Source: Psychrobacter sp. UBA3480
Lineage (GTDB): Bacteria; Pseudomonadota; Gammaproteobacteria; Pseudomonadales; Moraxellaceae
Assembly: GCF_002377945.1 (NCBI RefSeq)
Contig: NZ_DFQV01000027.1
Span: 1 to 64,000, forward strand
Length of the DNA stretch: 64,000 nucleotides
Direction: 5' to 3'
Position numbers and translations under genes: made by a program
Part shown: positions 35,504-44,720 of the stretch, piece by piece
Layout of the letters: each line of letters starts with the position of its first letter
Position numbering within the stretch: the first letter of the stretch is position 1
The notes under the pieces: model-generated
The model's input: only the letters and a program-made list of their open reading frames with translations
What the model was told of the DNA's origin: nothing
Databases searched by the model: none

Positions 35504-35571
35504 TGGTCGGCTCTACGAATAAAAGCAACGCATGAATAAAAGCGACGCATGAATAAAATGAACGCTAAAGA
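35482..35571 (+). repeat. Short tandem duplications at the gene end
   Basis: A 19-bp unit ending in TACGAATA occurs twice in a row (about 35482-35520; the copies differ at GGTTGTAC versus GGCTCTAC). It is followed by GAATAAAAGC(A/G)ACGCAT repeated about 2.5 times. These look like replication-slippage products. The first copy includes the stop codon of the preceding gene. Confidence 0.6.
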
Positions 35572-35593
35572 GTACGGTAAAATTTAAACATAA

Positions 35594-35627
35594 AAAAAGC
35601 CCCGAACATTGCTGTTCAGGGCTTTTT
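35594..35627. terminator. Bidirectional terminator next to tRNA-Phe
   Basis: AGCCCCGAACA / TGTTCAGGGCT forms an 11-bp stem with one mismatch and a TTGC loop. It is flanked by A and T runs on either side and can end the tRNA transcript (minus) and the exported-protein gene (plus). Confidence 0.9.
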
Positions 35628-35644
35628 AGAATTCTATTAACGAA

Positions 35645-35720
35645 TGGTGGCTCGAGGCAGGATCGAACTGCCGACACACGGATTTTCAATCCGTTGCTCT
35701 ACCTACTGAGCTATCGAGCC
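35645..35720 (-). tRNA. tRNA-Phe (GAA)
   Basis: The minus strand gives a complete cloverleaf: acceptor GGCTCGA paired with TCGAGCC, D arm GCTCAGTAGGTAGAGC, anticodon stem-loop CGGATTGAAAATCCG with anticodon GAA, T arm GGCAGTTCGATCCTGCC, discriminator A and an encoded CCA (76 nt). It is a lone tRNA gene. No integrated element is visible at its 3' end, only a terminator. Confidence 0.98.
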
Positions 35721-35842
35721 GTCTTCGTTGAGGCGCTATTAAACTAAATATAGGCTCAGCTGTCAAGCAATTTTTGCATTATATCTGATAAAAGACGATA
35801 AATAATCAGATATTAGTAAAATTAACCGTTTTAGCGCTTAGT

Positions 35843-36265
35843 TTAGTCTTTTACACGCAACAGTTCGTACTCGCTCATGATGCGGTGAATATCAGCGTCA
35901 GCAGGGACAAATTCACGTACGCCTTTTCTAACTTCGCAATCATAGACCAGTTTAATAAACTTGGCATCGATAGCACGTTTACGGTTTTCTGGATGCACAG
36001 TGAGATATTGCAGGCGTTTAGCATTGGTCTGACCATCATCAAAGCAGGCGACAGCTGCGATAGGCTTATCATTGAACATCCCGACATAGAGATACTGTCC
36101 ACGTTTAAACCCTTGCTCAACGATATTTAATACCTCGAGACCGTCAGGCTGTGCATCATCACTATCGTACAATGCCTGCAAGCGCTCTGCTAGCTCATTG
36201 TCGCGAGCAGGTTTTTTGATAAGTGGCGCATCCAAACTATTAATGGCGATCGCTTCTAAAGGCAT
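35843..36265 (-). CDS. PanZ/GNAT-like acetyltransferase-fold protein
   Basis: A 140-residue protein with a GNAT-like fold: a strand block QYLYVGMFNDKPIAAVACFDD and then LQYLTVHPENRKRAIDAKFIKLV, which resembles the acetyl-CoA-binding beta4-alpha3 segment. The pattern is like PanZ (PanM), the acetyl-CoA sensor that matures aspartate decarboxylase PanD, but I cannot confirm this. AGGAACTGCT before the ATG at 36265 sets the start; the longer frame would need a TTG at 36361. Confidence 0.65.
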   Translation of the reverse strand: MPLEAIAINSLDAPLIKKPARDNELAERLQALYDSDDAQPDGLEVLNIVEQGFKRGQYLYVGMFNDKPIAAVACFDDGQTNAKRLQYLTVHPENRKRAIDAKFIKLVYDCEVRKGVREFVPADADIHRIMSEYELLRVKD

Positions 36266-36651
36266 AGCAGTTCCTATAAATAGAGGGTTTCTATAGTATA
36301 AATAAGCAGTATGAGACAGCACGATGTCATAGCGTGCAGTGCCGTAAATAAAGGTCTTCAAAGTCGGCGCGAGTCATGATTGATAATACTGAACACACTA
36401 TTTTAGCAGAATGAGGTGATTTTGTGCGTGGTTTACCGCTTGGTCGTGGCAGTAAATGTTAGGGTTTGCTATGATGAGGCTATATAATATTTAGTATGTA
36501 TAAACCCTAATATGTTGATATCTTTTGTATATATCATTTTCTAATATAGTTTTTGCTAAGGTCTGACCCAGACACTAGTAAAATATTTTGGGCAGGTTTT
36601 TGCCTTATTTATTGACCGCTTTTCACTGATAAAAACTGATAGAGAGTAGCC

Positions 36652-37317
36652 ATGACAGCCAATGCAACGACGACTGCTGCCACACCTGAGCAAACTGAGT
36701 CAAAAAACGTAAATCTATATGGTCGCCCTGAACGTATCGCGACCGTTGAACGTATCACTGCCGAAACGCAAATCACCTGTACCGTTAATTTAGATGGTAC
36801 GGGTAAAGGCACGGTAGACACTGGCGTACCATTTTTGGATCATATGATTGATCAAATTAAGCGTCACGGTTTGTTTGACTTAGATATAAAATGTACGGGT
36901 GATACGTTTATTGATGACCATCATAGCGTCGAAGACACTGGTATTACCCTTGGTCAAGCTTTTAACAAAGCATTGGGTGACAAAAAAGGCATTCGTCGTT
37001 ATGGGCACTTCTATGCGCCGCTAGATGAGTCATTAACCCGTGCTGTCGTCGATCTGTCAGGGCGTCCTGGTTTGCATATGGATATCCCATTTACGCGCTC
37101 GCACGTCGGCCGTTTCGATGTTGACCTATTTAGTGAGTTCTTTTACGGGTTCGTCAATCACTCATGGATGACTGTGCATTTGGACAATCTAAAAGGCAAA
37201 AATAGCCATCATCAAATTGAATCAACCTTTAAAGCCTTTGCTCGTGCGTTACGTATGGCCTGTGAGTACGATGAGCGTGCATTGAATACCCTGCCATCGA
37301 CCAAAGAAGCTTTCTAA
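36652..37317 (+). CDS. hisB: Imidazoleglycerol-phosphate dehydratase HisB
   Basis: HisB dehydrates imidazole glycerol phosphate to imidazole acetol phosphate in histidine synthesis. The metal-binding signatures are [32 protein letters not shown] and the C-terminal [18 protein letters not shown]. It is the monofunctional dehydratase form, with about 20 extra N-terminal residues (221 in total). GAGAGTAGCC precedes the ATG. It lies 200 bp before hisH, with a palindromic repeat between; hisA is 23 kb away. Confidence 0.97.
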   Translation: MTANATTTAATPEQTESKNVNLYGRPERIATVERITAETQITCTVNLDGTGKGTVDTGVPFLDHMIDQIKRHGLFDLDIKCTGDTFIDDHHSVEDTGITLGQAFNKALGDKKGIRRYGHFYAPLDESLTRAVVDLSGRPGLHMDIPFTRSHVGRFDVDLFSEFFYGFVNHSWMTVHLDNLKGKNSHHQIESTFKAFARALRMACEYDERALNTLPSTKEAF

Positions 37318-37337
37318 GGCGTATTTAAGGCTGTTCT

Positions 37338-37419
37338 ATAAGGTTACTCAAAAGGGCCAGTCAAGCTTGGCGTACTAGTTGTACAGCCTGCGCTTGACTT
37401 CCTTGTAGCAAAACCTTAT
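37338..37419. repeat. Palindromic intergenic element, copy B
   Basis: An 82-bp imperfect palindrome between hisB and hisH. Terminal ATAAGGTT (37338-37345) is inverted as AACCTTAT (37412-37419), and inner arms AGTCAAGC and GCTTGACT are perfect. The central and right-hand part aligns with copy A (GCTT.G.CTACT-like core, then GCGCTTGACTTCCTTG). Confidence 0.62.
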
Positions 37420-37518
37420 CTACACCCGCGATAATAGAAAAGGCCATAGCCAACAATATAAATGGTCAATAATATAAATAGTACAGTAGTCAAAATATTT
37501 AAAAATGAGAACCAATCG

Positions 37519-38154
37519 ATGACTAAAGTAGCACTACTAGATTATGGTATGGGCAACCTGCACTCTGCTTGCAAGGCCCTATCGGTAGTCGGGGCAGAAG
37601 TCTCTATCACCAATGATCCAAAAATCGTCGCGGCGGCTGATAAGATCGTTTTCCCTGGTGTGGGTGCGATGCGCGACTGTATCGCTGGCATGCATAAAGC
37701 AGGCATTGATGACGTCATACGCCATGCAGTATTTAACAAGCCCGTTATGGCCATCTGTGTGGGCATGCAGGCATTGTTTGAGCAGTCAGCTGAAAATGGT
37801 GGCACGGACTGTTTGGGCATCTTAAGCGGCAGTGTAGAAGCGTTTGACCCTACGTGGAAAGACAAACAGGGTGCAACGATAAAAGTACCGCATATGGGCT
37901 GGAATACCATTAGCGGTATGGATTTTGACCATCCGCTCTGGCACGGTATTGAAGACAACGCGCATTTTTATTTCGTGCATAGTTATTACTGTGAACCTGC
38001 TGATAGCTCACAAGTGGCGGCGGTATGTGACTATGGTCAACCGTTCTGTGCCAGTGTGATCCAAGACAATCTATTTGCCACCCAGTTCCATCCAGAAAAG
38101 AGCCATACCGCTGGCTTGCAACTGCTCAAGAACTTTGTAGAGTGGAATGTGTAA
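37519..38154 (+). CDS. hisH: Imidazole glycerol phosphate synthase glutaminase subunit HisH
   Basis: HisH hydrolyses glutamine and passes ammonia to HisF for imidazole glycerol phosphate formation. It is a class I glutamine amidotransferase with [18 protein letters not shown] at the N-terminus, the oxyanion loop PGVGAMRDC, the nucleophile Cys in [11 protein letters not shown] and the His/Glu pair in TQFHPEKSH. The start at 37519 ([10 protein letters not shown]) matches the family. The frame is open further upstream, but those 19 residues are unlike HisH. hisF is not in this window. Confidence 0.95.
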   Translation: MTKVALLDYGMGNLHSACKALSVVGAEVSITNDPKIVAAADKIVFPGVGAMRDCIAGMHKAGIDDVIRHAVFNKPVMAICVGMQALFEQSAENGGTDCLGILSGSVEAFDPTWKDKQGATIKVPHMGWNTISGMDFDHPLWHGIEDNAHFYFVHSYYCEPADSSQVAAVCDYGQPFCASVIQDNLFATQFHPEKSHTAGLQLLKNFVEWNV

Positions 38155-38192
38155 GTAGTTGATAAACGTGAAGTGAATATTTAATTTAGTAG

Positions 38193-38226
38193 AAGGTAGA
38201 TTATCAATTGTATAATCTGCCTTTTT
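38193..38226 (+). terminator. Terminator after hisH
   Basis: AAGGTAGATTAT / ATAATCTGCCTT forms a 12-bp stem with one T-G pair and a CAATTGT loop, followed by a T run. Confidence 0.88.
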
Positions 38227-38337
38227 TATGCTCAGCAATCACTTTGTAGCTGCCATTCTTTAGCTACTATAGTTTAGCCATCATGGTTTAGTGATACGCT
38301 CAGTTATTTTCTACTTGCTTATACTTGGAATATCTCA

Positions 38338-38727
38338 GTGGATTTTACTGCCTTTAAAATGAATGTTGTGGAAACAACTGGCCTTGCCAAAGATGCCTTA
38401 CATATCTATGTCGGTGTCGGTGTTTATCTGCTGTGTCTGATTGCGCTGCGTCCTATTATAAAAAGCCAAGGTATTCGGTCATTTATCGCTTTGATCGTCG
38501 TGACTTGCATTGCGCTGTTGGGTGAGTATTTAGACAATCGAGATACGATTGAATCGCTTGGCTTGGCAAGCTTGAGCCGTGATCAAATACTCGCGAGTAT
38601 CCGTGATTTGATTAATACCTGTATGCTGCCGTATGTGCTCTTTGCGCTGAATAAGTGGACGACTATATTTCGACCAACCAATAAATCGACTTCACTGACC
38701 AAACGCCATAAAAAAACGGACTATTAA
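38338..38727 (+). CDS. Small inner-membrane hypothetical protein
   Basis: A 129-residue protein with two clear membrane segments (about 23-40 and 48-63) and a possible third near 95-110 (CMLPYVLFALNKW). A basic, Lys-rich C-terminus follows. It is likely an integral membrane protein of unknown role. The start is GTG at 38338 or ATG at 38359; neither has a strong ribosome site. Its stop codon lies inside the terminator hairpin at 38717-38735. Confidence 0.68.
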   Translation: MDFTAFKMNVVETTGLAKDALHIYVGVGVYLLCLIALRPIIKSQGIRSFIALIVVTCIALLGEYLDNRDTIESLGLASLSRDQILASIRDLINTCMLPYVLFALNKWTTIFRPTNKSTSLTKRHKKTDY

Positions 38728-38740
38728 TTAGTCCGTTTTC
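38714..38740. terminator. Bidirectional terminator between convergent membrane-protein genes
   Basis: A perfect 7-bp stem CGGACTA / TAGTCCG with a TTAAT loop, flanked by an A run and a T run. Confidence 0.88.
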
Positions 38741-38749
38741 TGTTGTACC

Positions 38750-39217
38750 TCAAAAAATATTTAGTTTATTGCTTGAGGAGAGGAACAAAGCTAATATCAC
38801 AGCAATTATCGGCAATACCAAAAATTTACTCCATCCAAACGGCAAAGCATAAGCCAGCTTCGGGTAAAAAGGGCAGACATAGACAGCTATTCTGTCTTCT
38901 GAAGTTATCGAATTCGCTACTGCCTTTCTAACTCCTTTTTCACCAAAACTACGCACCCCTCCAAAAGCATTTAGTAATGTGCTGGTATAGATGACACCTT
39001 CGAACTCATATTGATACTTAATAAAAAGCTCATGCACATCATCCAGATAAGAGAATTTGGCAGAAGTAATCACTATTCTTTTGCTTAAAACCTTTGAATC
39101 TACTTTTGGAAAACATAAAAAGATAAAGTCAGTTATGATCGCTATTAAGATCCACACCAAAAAAATAGCTGAAAATATAAATATGCCATAGAGTAAAAAT
39201 ATTGGGTACATAGCCAT
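38750..39217 (-). CDS. DUF3592-like membrane protein
   Basis: The 155-residue protein has membrane helices at both ends (about 5-35 and 130-150). A central extracytoplasmic domain contains SYLDDVHELFIKYQYEFEGV followed by IYTSTLLNAFGG, the Tyr-x-Tyr-x3-Gly-x2-Tyr pattern seen in DUF3592 proteins. The function of that family is unknown. The gene is more AT-rich than hisH and avtA on its two sides, so it may be a recent arrival. It is convergent with the small membrane protein gene upstream. Confidence 0.72.
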   Translation of the reverse strand: MAMYPIFLLYGIFIFSAIFLVWILIAIITDFIFLCFPKVDSKVLSKRIVITSAKFSYLDDVHELFIKYQYEFEGVIYTSTLLNAFGGVRSFGEKGVRKAVANSITSEDRIAVYVCPFYPKLAYALPFGWSKFLVLPIIAVILALFLSSSNKLNIF

Positions 39218-39248
39218 CAGACTCTAGGTTATATGTTAGCTATATTTA

Positions 39249-40571
39249 TTAGCTATTAGCCTCGTCATACAGCTCACGTACGACTTCACCAATCGCTTTG
39301 ATACCATCAGTCAGTGTCTGCTCATCAGCGGCAATACTCATACGGATACATTCGTGCGCATGCTGATAATCGCTAACATCGACGCCAGGGAAGAAGTACT
39401 CACTTGGCACAATAAGCGTGCCTTTTTCTTTTAGGCGCTCGTATAGATCCAGCGTGCTAATCGGCAAGTCTTTAAACCATAACCATAAGAATATTGCGCC
39501 TTCAGGTTTATGAATGACCAAAGGATAGTCGCCCAAGGCTTCTTTTAATAGCTTCACCGCGAGTGTCGCCTGCTTTTGATAAAACGGCTTGATGTCGTTA
39601 TCAGATAATTGCTTGATACGATCGTTTTCTACCAGTGGCGTAGCAATCGCTGCACCAAAGCGTGTCGGCGCTAGATTAACCACGGCATTCATCGCACTAA
39701 CCGCTTCAATGACTTTGGCGTCGGCCACAATAATACCCGTACGCATACCAGGCAAACCAATCTTCGACAGGCTGAAGCAAAGAATCGTATTGTTATCCCA
39801 ATTCAGATGCGCGTCAGAATAGATGATATTGGGGAAAGGCATACCATAGGCATTATCAATGATGAGAGGTATGTCATAGCGTTTGGCAATCTCGGCCAAA
39901 TGCGCCATTTCATCATCGGTTAGCACATTGCCAGTCGGATTGGTCGGGCGTGAGCAACAAATAGCCCCGATACGACCTTCCTTTAGCGCTGGCAAGTTCT
40001 CTAATGCGTCAAAATCCACACGGTATTTAAAGAAGCCTTCCTCACCATCATGCGTCACTTCATCGATATGCGGTAATACGGCGGTGAAATGCTGACCTTC
40101 CACATGCACATCGCTATAGCCAATATATTCAGGGGTCAATGGCAGTAGAATGGACTTGTCGATAGACTCGCTATTCTCATCAGCGAACGCACCGCCAAAT
40201 AGGTTAAACAAATAGAAGAACGCATTCTGTGAGCCATTGGTCAGAGCGATATTTTCTGAGGTGAGATTCCAATCGTAATGACGGTTAAAGAAGCCAACCA
40301 ACGCATCGATAAAGGCGGCATCACCTTGCGGATTAGAGTAGTTCGCCATGCTAATAATCGCGCTACTATTGGGCACGCCTGCATCGTTATCAACACCTAG
40401 TGCCTTATACGTCTCCAAAAACAACTCATTGACGGCATCAATTTTGGCAGGGTTACCACCGCCCAGCATGTTGACTGGCTGATCGCTTTTTAGCGCGTCG
40501 CCCAGATCATCCATCAATTGTGAGATGCCAGTGGGCTGGGTAAATTTTTGACCGAACTTTGAGAATTTCAT
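39249..40571 (-). CDS. avtA: Valine-pyruvate aminotransferase AvtA
   Basis: PLP class I/II aminotransferase that makes alanine from pyruvate and valine (also linking to 2-oxoisovalerate). The N-terminus KFSKFGQKFTQPTGISQLMDDL and MLGGGNPAKI are specific to AvtA. SRPTNPTGNVLTDDE and the PLP lysine in FSLSKIGLPGMRTGII are clear. The C-terminal small domain contains PEGAIFLWLWFKDLP. The 440-residue length is near the family norm (about 417). Confidence 0.94.
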   Translation of the reverse strand: MKFSKFGQKFTQPTGISQLMDDLGDALKSDQPVNMLGGGNPAKIDAVNELFLETYKALGVDNDAGVPNSSAIISMANYSNPQGDAAFIDALVGFFNRHYDWNLTSENIALTNGSQNAFFYLFNLFGGAFADENSESIDKSILLPLTPEYIGYSDVHVEGQHFTAVLPHIDEVTHDGEEGFFKYRVDFDALENLPALKEGRIGAICCSRPTNPTGNVLTDDEMAHLAEIAKRYDIPLIIDNAYGMPFPNIIYSDAHLNWDNNTILCFSLSKIGLPGMRTGIIVADAKVIEAVSAMNAVVNLAPTRFGAAIATPLVENDRIKQLSDNDIKPFYQKQATLAVKLLKEALGDYPLVIHKPEGAIFLWLWFKDLPISTLDLYERLKEKGTLIVPSEYFFPGVDVSDYQHAHECIRMSIAADEQTLTDGIKAIGEVVRELYDEANS

Positions 40572-40706
40572 AAGGCTACCATGCTGTTTGGGAGGGTGTT
40601 ATAAGTTGGTATTTAACCGATAAAGTTGGGCTAGTATAGCAAATGAGGACTATAAAATAAGCAAAGTGCATGGTTGATATTGGTTTATATGCTTATACGT
40701 CTAATG

Positions 40707-40743
40707 AAGCAAAAAACGCCTGCTATATGAATAGAAGGCGTTT
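40707..40743 (-). terminator. Terminator of the NTPase-nuclease gene
   Basis: AAACGCCT (40714-40721) and AGGCGTTT (40736-40743) form an 8-bp stem. On the minus strand it is followed by a T run. It separates the accessory gene from avtA. Confidence 0.85.
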
Positions 40744-40804
40744 GGGTTTGAGGAGCTTAGTAAGGCTTTAGATGGATAAAAGAAGTACAACGTATTGCAA
40801 TTGT

Positions 40805-43800
40805 CTAATAATCAAAACCCTCGTCTTTTTTTCCTTTTTCAGCTTCTTTTAACTCTTGAGTGTTGATAGCTTCTAACCATTCAGTGCGTTTAGTTTCTAA
40901 ATACGGAACATAATTTTCTAAGCTATTCTTAATTAAATATTCTTTGAGTGAGTCGAGTACATCAAGTCGCTCTCGCATACCATTAGAGTAACTACCTGTA
41001 TAACTGTATATTTCATAGACATTATGGACTAACACTGCGTCTATAACAGATTTAGGGTTATTAGTATTATTAATAAAATAAACTATTAGATTGCTCCAAT
41101 GAAATTTCCTAACTCCTATTTGGTCTTCAATCCTTAATAAGTTCGCGTATTTAATCCAAAAATCTATCCTTACTTGCTCATCTTCATTTATCCAGTTAAT
41201 TACTGTGCTTTCTTCAGCATAAAAAAGCAAATCTGATCTATCCCACGATATAACATTAAATATTAGATATCCATTCTCTACAAACCTTTTGATAAACTGC
41301 TTAGTATCAGTTTTTAATAGAGCTTTTAAAGCTACAAAGGTTTGGGTTTCGTGATTTAATGATAAATATTTTTCTGAGTTAAATAGCTCAATAAATACGT
41401 CAAAAGCTTTTTCGATACTCTTATTGTTAGAGAGTAAAAGCTTAAGCATACCCTCTAGATCAAAGGTTTTATGACTACTATAAATTGAAGGCACACGTTT
41501 TAAAAAGGGTGAAATATATTTATCTGGTAGGCTTTTTATGTAGGTTGATTCAAGTTGAAAGGTTTGATCAATAGCAATTTCATAACCATTCTGGATCAAA
41601 GAATCAAAAACTTTTTCGAATTGCTCTGATGATATTTCTCTACGTCCTTTTTTCACAGAAATCCAAGCATAGTCGTAAAAATCAATATCTAATTTTAAGT
41701 CTAACAATTCACACAGAAAGTCAAAGTCTTCATCTGTTTGACTTAACTCAAAAGTTAACCAAGGTACGACTTGCTTAAATTCATCTGATTTCACTAGCTC
41801 TAAGATAGTTGATTTATAGTCACTAAAGGAGTTGTTTTTCAATTCCTTTAACAAGCCTAGTAATAAGTAAGGACACCTATTTATTGATAAGTCCGCAAGT
41901 CCCTGTAAAACATTAATTAAATTGCTATGTTCTATCAATTTTGGATAGATTACTGTGCCGGTGTATTCAAGACTTGGGTTGTCGCTACTCAGTAATAGTG
42001 CAAGATAAGAGTGCAAGTCATTGTTGTTCACTAATTCGTTAGAAATATATTGAATAAAATTATTATAATTATTAAAGTTGGGAACTTTAAGGCTCAAGCG
42101 TTTATCAGCTTGTCTTTGATATCTTGCTAAATCAAAACCACCTATCAGTATATAATGGTGAATTAACTGTTTTAATTCACCTAACTTAGGTTGAAGCGTA
42201 ATAATTAAACTTTGCAAGTCTTGAAGAGTTTGAGGGTGTTTCTTTTGTAATTCTTCATAATCATATGCAATAAGCTCATTCAAGGCAATTGAGGCTTTAA
42301 TAAACGGTTTCCTACTATGGAAATCTAGTATATATCTATCCATAAACCCACCTTGATAACAACTTCGAATGAGTGGTTTTAGCTGACTGGCGAAAATCTC
42401 TCTAGCATCTGTATAATCTAGACTATCAAGTTGATTTAAAAGATTTAATAAGAAATCGGTCCAATTCCAAATTTCACCATTAGTCTTGGGGCGATAGCCA
42501 TATCCATCTCTTTTTTCACCATTATCTAAGTTTGAATATAAAACACCACCTGAATTAAAATCTATTGCTGATTTTAATATGTTTAAGAGTATCTCAAAGT
42601 CTTTATTATCGAATAGCTGTTGTAGTAGTGGTTTTTTCAAATCTAATGTAGCTAAGCTTTCAGATGTATAAAGACTAAACATTGAGGTTAGAGTGCTTTG
42701 AGTAGATGAGTCTTTTGGCTTATTTTTTGCTATAGCCAATAGTAAATTAAAAGACTGACTGAAGCTCTCATATTTATAAGATAGAAGTTTAATAAGATAT
42801 TCGATTTTAGAGATGTGAGGGTTTTTAGAAGTTAAAAAGAGATTATCTCGAGTATGACGTTCTTCTATTAACTCTAAGATAGCTCTAGGTTCAATATGGG
42901 ATAGTAGGCGCAAGTAATTAATTTCTTCTTCAGAGATAGATCCATCGAGAAGTTTTTTACCTATAACTCCTTCCTTAGTTAATATTTTTTGAGCAAATTT
43001 ACGTACTTCTTCATTATCATGTAAGTAACTTAAACGTTTAATCATCGAGCGTTGTAATCGATTTGGCATTTTAACAAATATGTCGTGTAGTTCATCATCA
43101 TCAATCCACTGTAAGGCTTGTTTAGAGAGATGGTTTGCTAAGACATGAGGTAGTATGGCTCTAAAATTACCACGTTGTTGAACAACATCTTTAGCCTTTA
43201 ATTGCTCAATGACTTGTTTTGCAGTTCTAGGTGATATTTCAGCGATATCAGACAATATTTGGAGTTCTGAGTTTGGCTCTGATAAATCCTTAATATTAAA
43301 TGAAAAAACCAATGAGAAAACTTGAGCAATCTTGTAGTTCTCTTCATTGATCTGGCCATTTTGATAAAACAAACGCTCAAATAATTGTTTATCATTTAAT
43401 ATAGCAATATTATCTACATTATTCACAGTCGACGCGATAGCAAGAGCTAGTCGATAATTGCCACCTGTTAACTGCGCAATATCATGTGGGATAGGGTTGT
43501 TGATTTCAGGGTAATGGCGTTCTATTACCTTTTGAACAAGAGTAGGACTATTTGGCTCAAGTTTAAAAACTGACGTTTTTTCGGGTAAGTCATCAGAAAT
43601 ATCGTATTCGATAGTCAGTAGAGAAATCTGACTATCGTCATTAGTGACAGATTTAGTTAATATTTCATGTTGGTCACGCCCACAGTTATCAACGATAACG
43701 AGAAATTTCTTATTTTTCTGTTTAAGATCTTCTATAAAGTGTAGTGGAAGAGGGGATGGTGATTCACCATAATCACAATACCAAACCTCTCTAACGTCTA

Positions 43801-44539
43801 GTGGATTCTTACCTATACGGTCGTCAAATAGTGCTTGAGCTAATCTAGTTTTACCGGCACCAGATAAGCCTACAAGCCGAACAGAGTTTTTAGGCTGATT
43901 CAACTCTTTGCGTATAGCGTTTATGCCGTTGATTACGCGACTTGCATCGTCTCTTTTCTGATTAGGTAGTATTACCTTAATATCGTTATCAGTAAAATAT
44001 AGAGAGTCTACATTGGCTTGGGTGCTAGACCAATCCTTAAATCTATCCCAACCTTGATAATCATCATTCGTAAAAAAGTGTCTGGCTAAGTCGTTATTTT
44101 CTATACAAACAAATTCTGATTCGAAGAATGAATGCTCATTCCAAATAATTTCAATATTCAATTCAGATGCGCGCTCTTCAATAGCTATAAGAGCTGTAGA
44201 TTTACCATCTTTAGCATTACCTTGTCCCCATAATTGATTCGTATAAATTATTAAGTGAGTTAAATTTGGATAATTTTCTTTAGAAGTATTTAAAGTTTTA
44301 ATCAATTCATCTTTTTTAGATGATAAAGGTACGTCGTAAAATTTGGACTGAAAGCCTATAACTTTGTTACCCAGTACAAGTGGTTGTTTTTCTATTCCTG
44401 ACTGATTTTTATAACCAAACCATCCTTCTTTAAGGTCATACTTTCGACAAAATAATAAATAACTAAACCATTCGAAAGTATCATGAGGATTAGCACTGAA
44501 TTTTGCTTTGAATACATTCCAATCTGGTTGAATTATCAT
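40805..44539 (-). CDS. PD-(D/E)xK nuclease-STAND NTPase, candidate anti-phage sensor
   Basis: The 1244-residue soluble protein has three parts. Residues 1-150 look like a PD-(D/E)xK/Mrr-type nuclease: Glu23 in FEWF, Glu50 in GIEKQP, and the QSK triad (64-66) in IGFQSKFYD, then a strand LTHLIIYTN. Residues about 195-480 form a P-loop NTPase of STAND/NACHT style with Walker A GLSGAGKT (224-231), Walker B KFLVIVDNCGRD (278-289) and a winged-helix-like region ending near LPHVLANHL. Residues about 500-1240 are helical repeats, a probable ligand-sensing arm. The gene is AT-rich compared with its neighbours and stands alone between terminators. AAGGTATAAA precedes the ATG. The layout resembles Avs-like defence proteins, but I cannot assign a named family. 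Confidence 0.85.
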   Translation of the reverse strand: MIIQPDWNVFKAKFSANPHDTFEWFSYLLFCRKYDLKEGWFGYKNQSGIEKQPLVLGNKVIGFQSKFYDVPLSSKKDELIKTLNTSKENYPNLTHLIIYTNQLWGQGNAKDGKSTALIAIEERASELNIEIIWNEHSFFESEFVCIENNDLARHFFTNDDYQGWDRFKDWSSTQANVDSLYFTDNDIKVILPNQKRDDASRVINGINAIRKELNQPKNSVRLVGLSGAGKTRLAQALFDDRIGKNPLDVREVWYCDYGESPSPLPLHFIEDLKQKNKKFLVIVDNCGRDQHEILTKSVTNDDSQISLLTIEYDISDDLPEKTSVFKLEPNSPTLVQKVIERHYPEINNPIPHDIAQLTGGNYRLALAIASTVNNVDNIAILNDKQLFERLFYQNGQINEENYKIAQVFSLVFSFNIKDLSEPNSELQILSDIAEISPRTAKQVIEQLKAKDVVQQRGNFRAILPHVLANHLSKQALQWIDDDELHDIFVKMPNRLQRSMIKRLSYLHDNEEVRKFAQKILTKEGVIGKKLLDGSISEEEINYLRLLSHIEPRAILELIEERHTRDNLFLTSKNPHISKIEYLIKLLSYKYESFSQSFNLLLAIAKNKPKDSSTQSTLTSMFSLYTSESLATLDLKKPLLQQLFDNKDFEILLNILKSAIDFNSGGVLYSNLDNGEKRDGYGYRPKTNGEIWNWTDFLLNLLNQLDSLDYTDAREIFASQLKPLIRSCYQGGFMDRYILDFHSRKPFIKASIALNELIAYDYEELQKKHPQTLQDLQSLIITLQPKLGELKQLIHHYILIGGFDLARYQRQADKRLSLKVPNFNNYNNFIQYISNELVNNNDLHSYLALLLSSDNPSLEYTGTVIYPKLIEHSNLINVLQGLADLSINRCPYLLLGLLKELKNNSFSDYKSTILELVKSDEFKQVVPWLTFELSQTDEDFDFLCELLDLKLDIDFYDYAWISVKKGRREISSEQFEKVFDSLIQNGYEIAIDQTFQLESTYIKSLPDKYISPFLKRVPSIYSSHKTFDLEGMLKLLLSNNKSIEKAFDVFIELFNSEKYLSLNHETQTFVALKALLKTDTKQFIKRFVENGYLIFNVISWDRSDLLFYAEESTVINWINEDEQVRIDFWIKYANLLRIEDQIGVRKFHWSNLIVYFINNTNNPKSVIDAVLVHNVYEIYSYTGSYSNGMRERLDVLDSLKEYLIKNSLENYVPYLETKRTEWLEAINTQELKEAEKGKKDEGFDY

Positions 44540-44596
44540 TTTATACCTTCAAGAAATTGAGTAATGGAATGTTAATAGATATTAGCAAGTACCTGA

Positions 44597-44632
44597 CGTT
44601 ACTGCTAGTTCTGATGGCAGTAGTTATTTTGA
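44597..44632. promoter_or_regulatory. Hairpin in the upstream region of the NTPase-nuclease gene
   Basis: TTACTGC and GGCAGTA (about 44599-44623) form a short inverted repeat in the 100-bp leader between the ABC permease terminator and the accessory gene. It could be an operator or an RNA hairpin. The evidence is weak. Confidence 0.3.
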
Positions 44633-44674
44633 TGAGCTCAGCCTACATTAGCAGATAATAGCGTATGAAAAAAA

Positions 44675-44696
44675 ACCCCTATTAAGGGGTTTTTTT
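44675..44696. terminator. Terminator after the ABC permease gene
   Basis: A perfect 6-bp ACCCCT / AGGGGT stem with an ATTA loop, flanked by A and T runs. It works for either strand. Confidence 0.88.
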
Positions 44697-44720
44697 GTAT
44701 AAAGCCAAAATCCAATACGC

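Noticed and set aside
35645..35720. Integration site of a genomic island at tRNA-Phe
   Set aside because: No integrase gene or duplicated tRNA 3' end was seen nearby.
40805..44539. Toxin-antitoxin or multi-gene defence operon around the NTPase-nuclease gene
   Set aside because: The gene stands alone; avtA and the ABC permease are housekeeping and separated by terminators.
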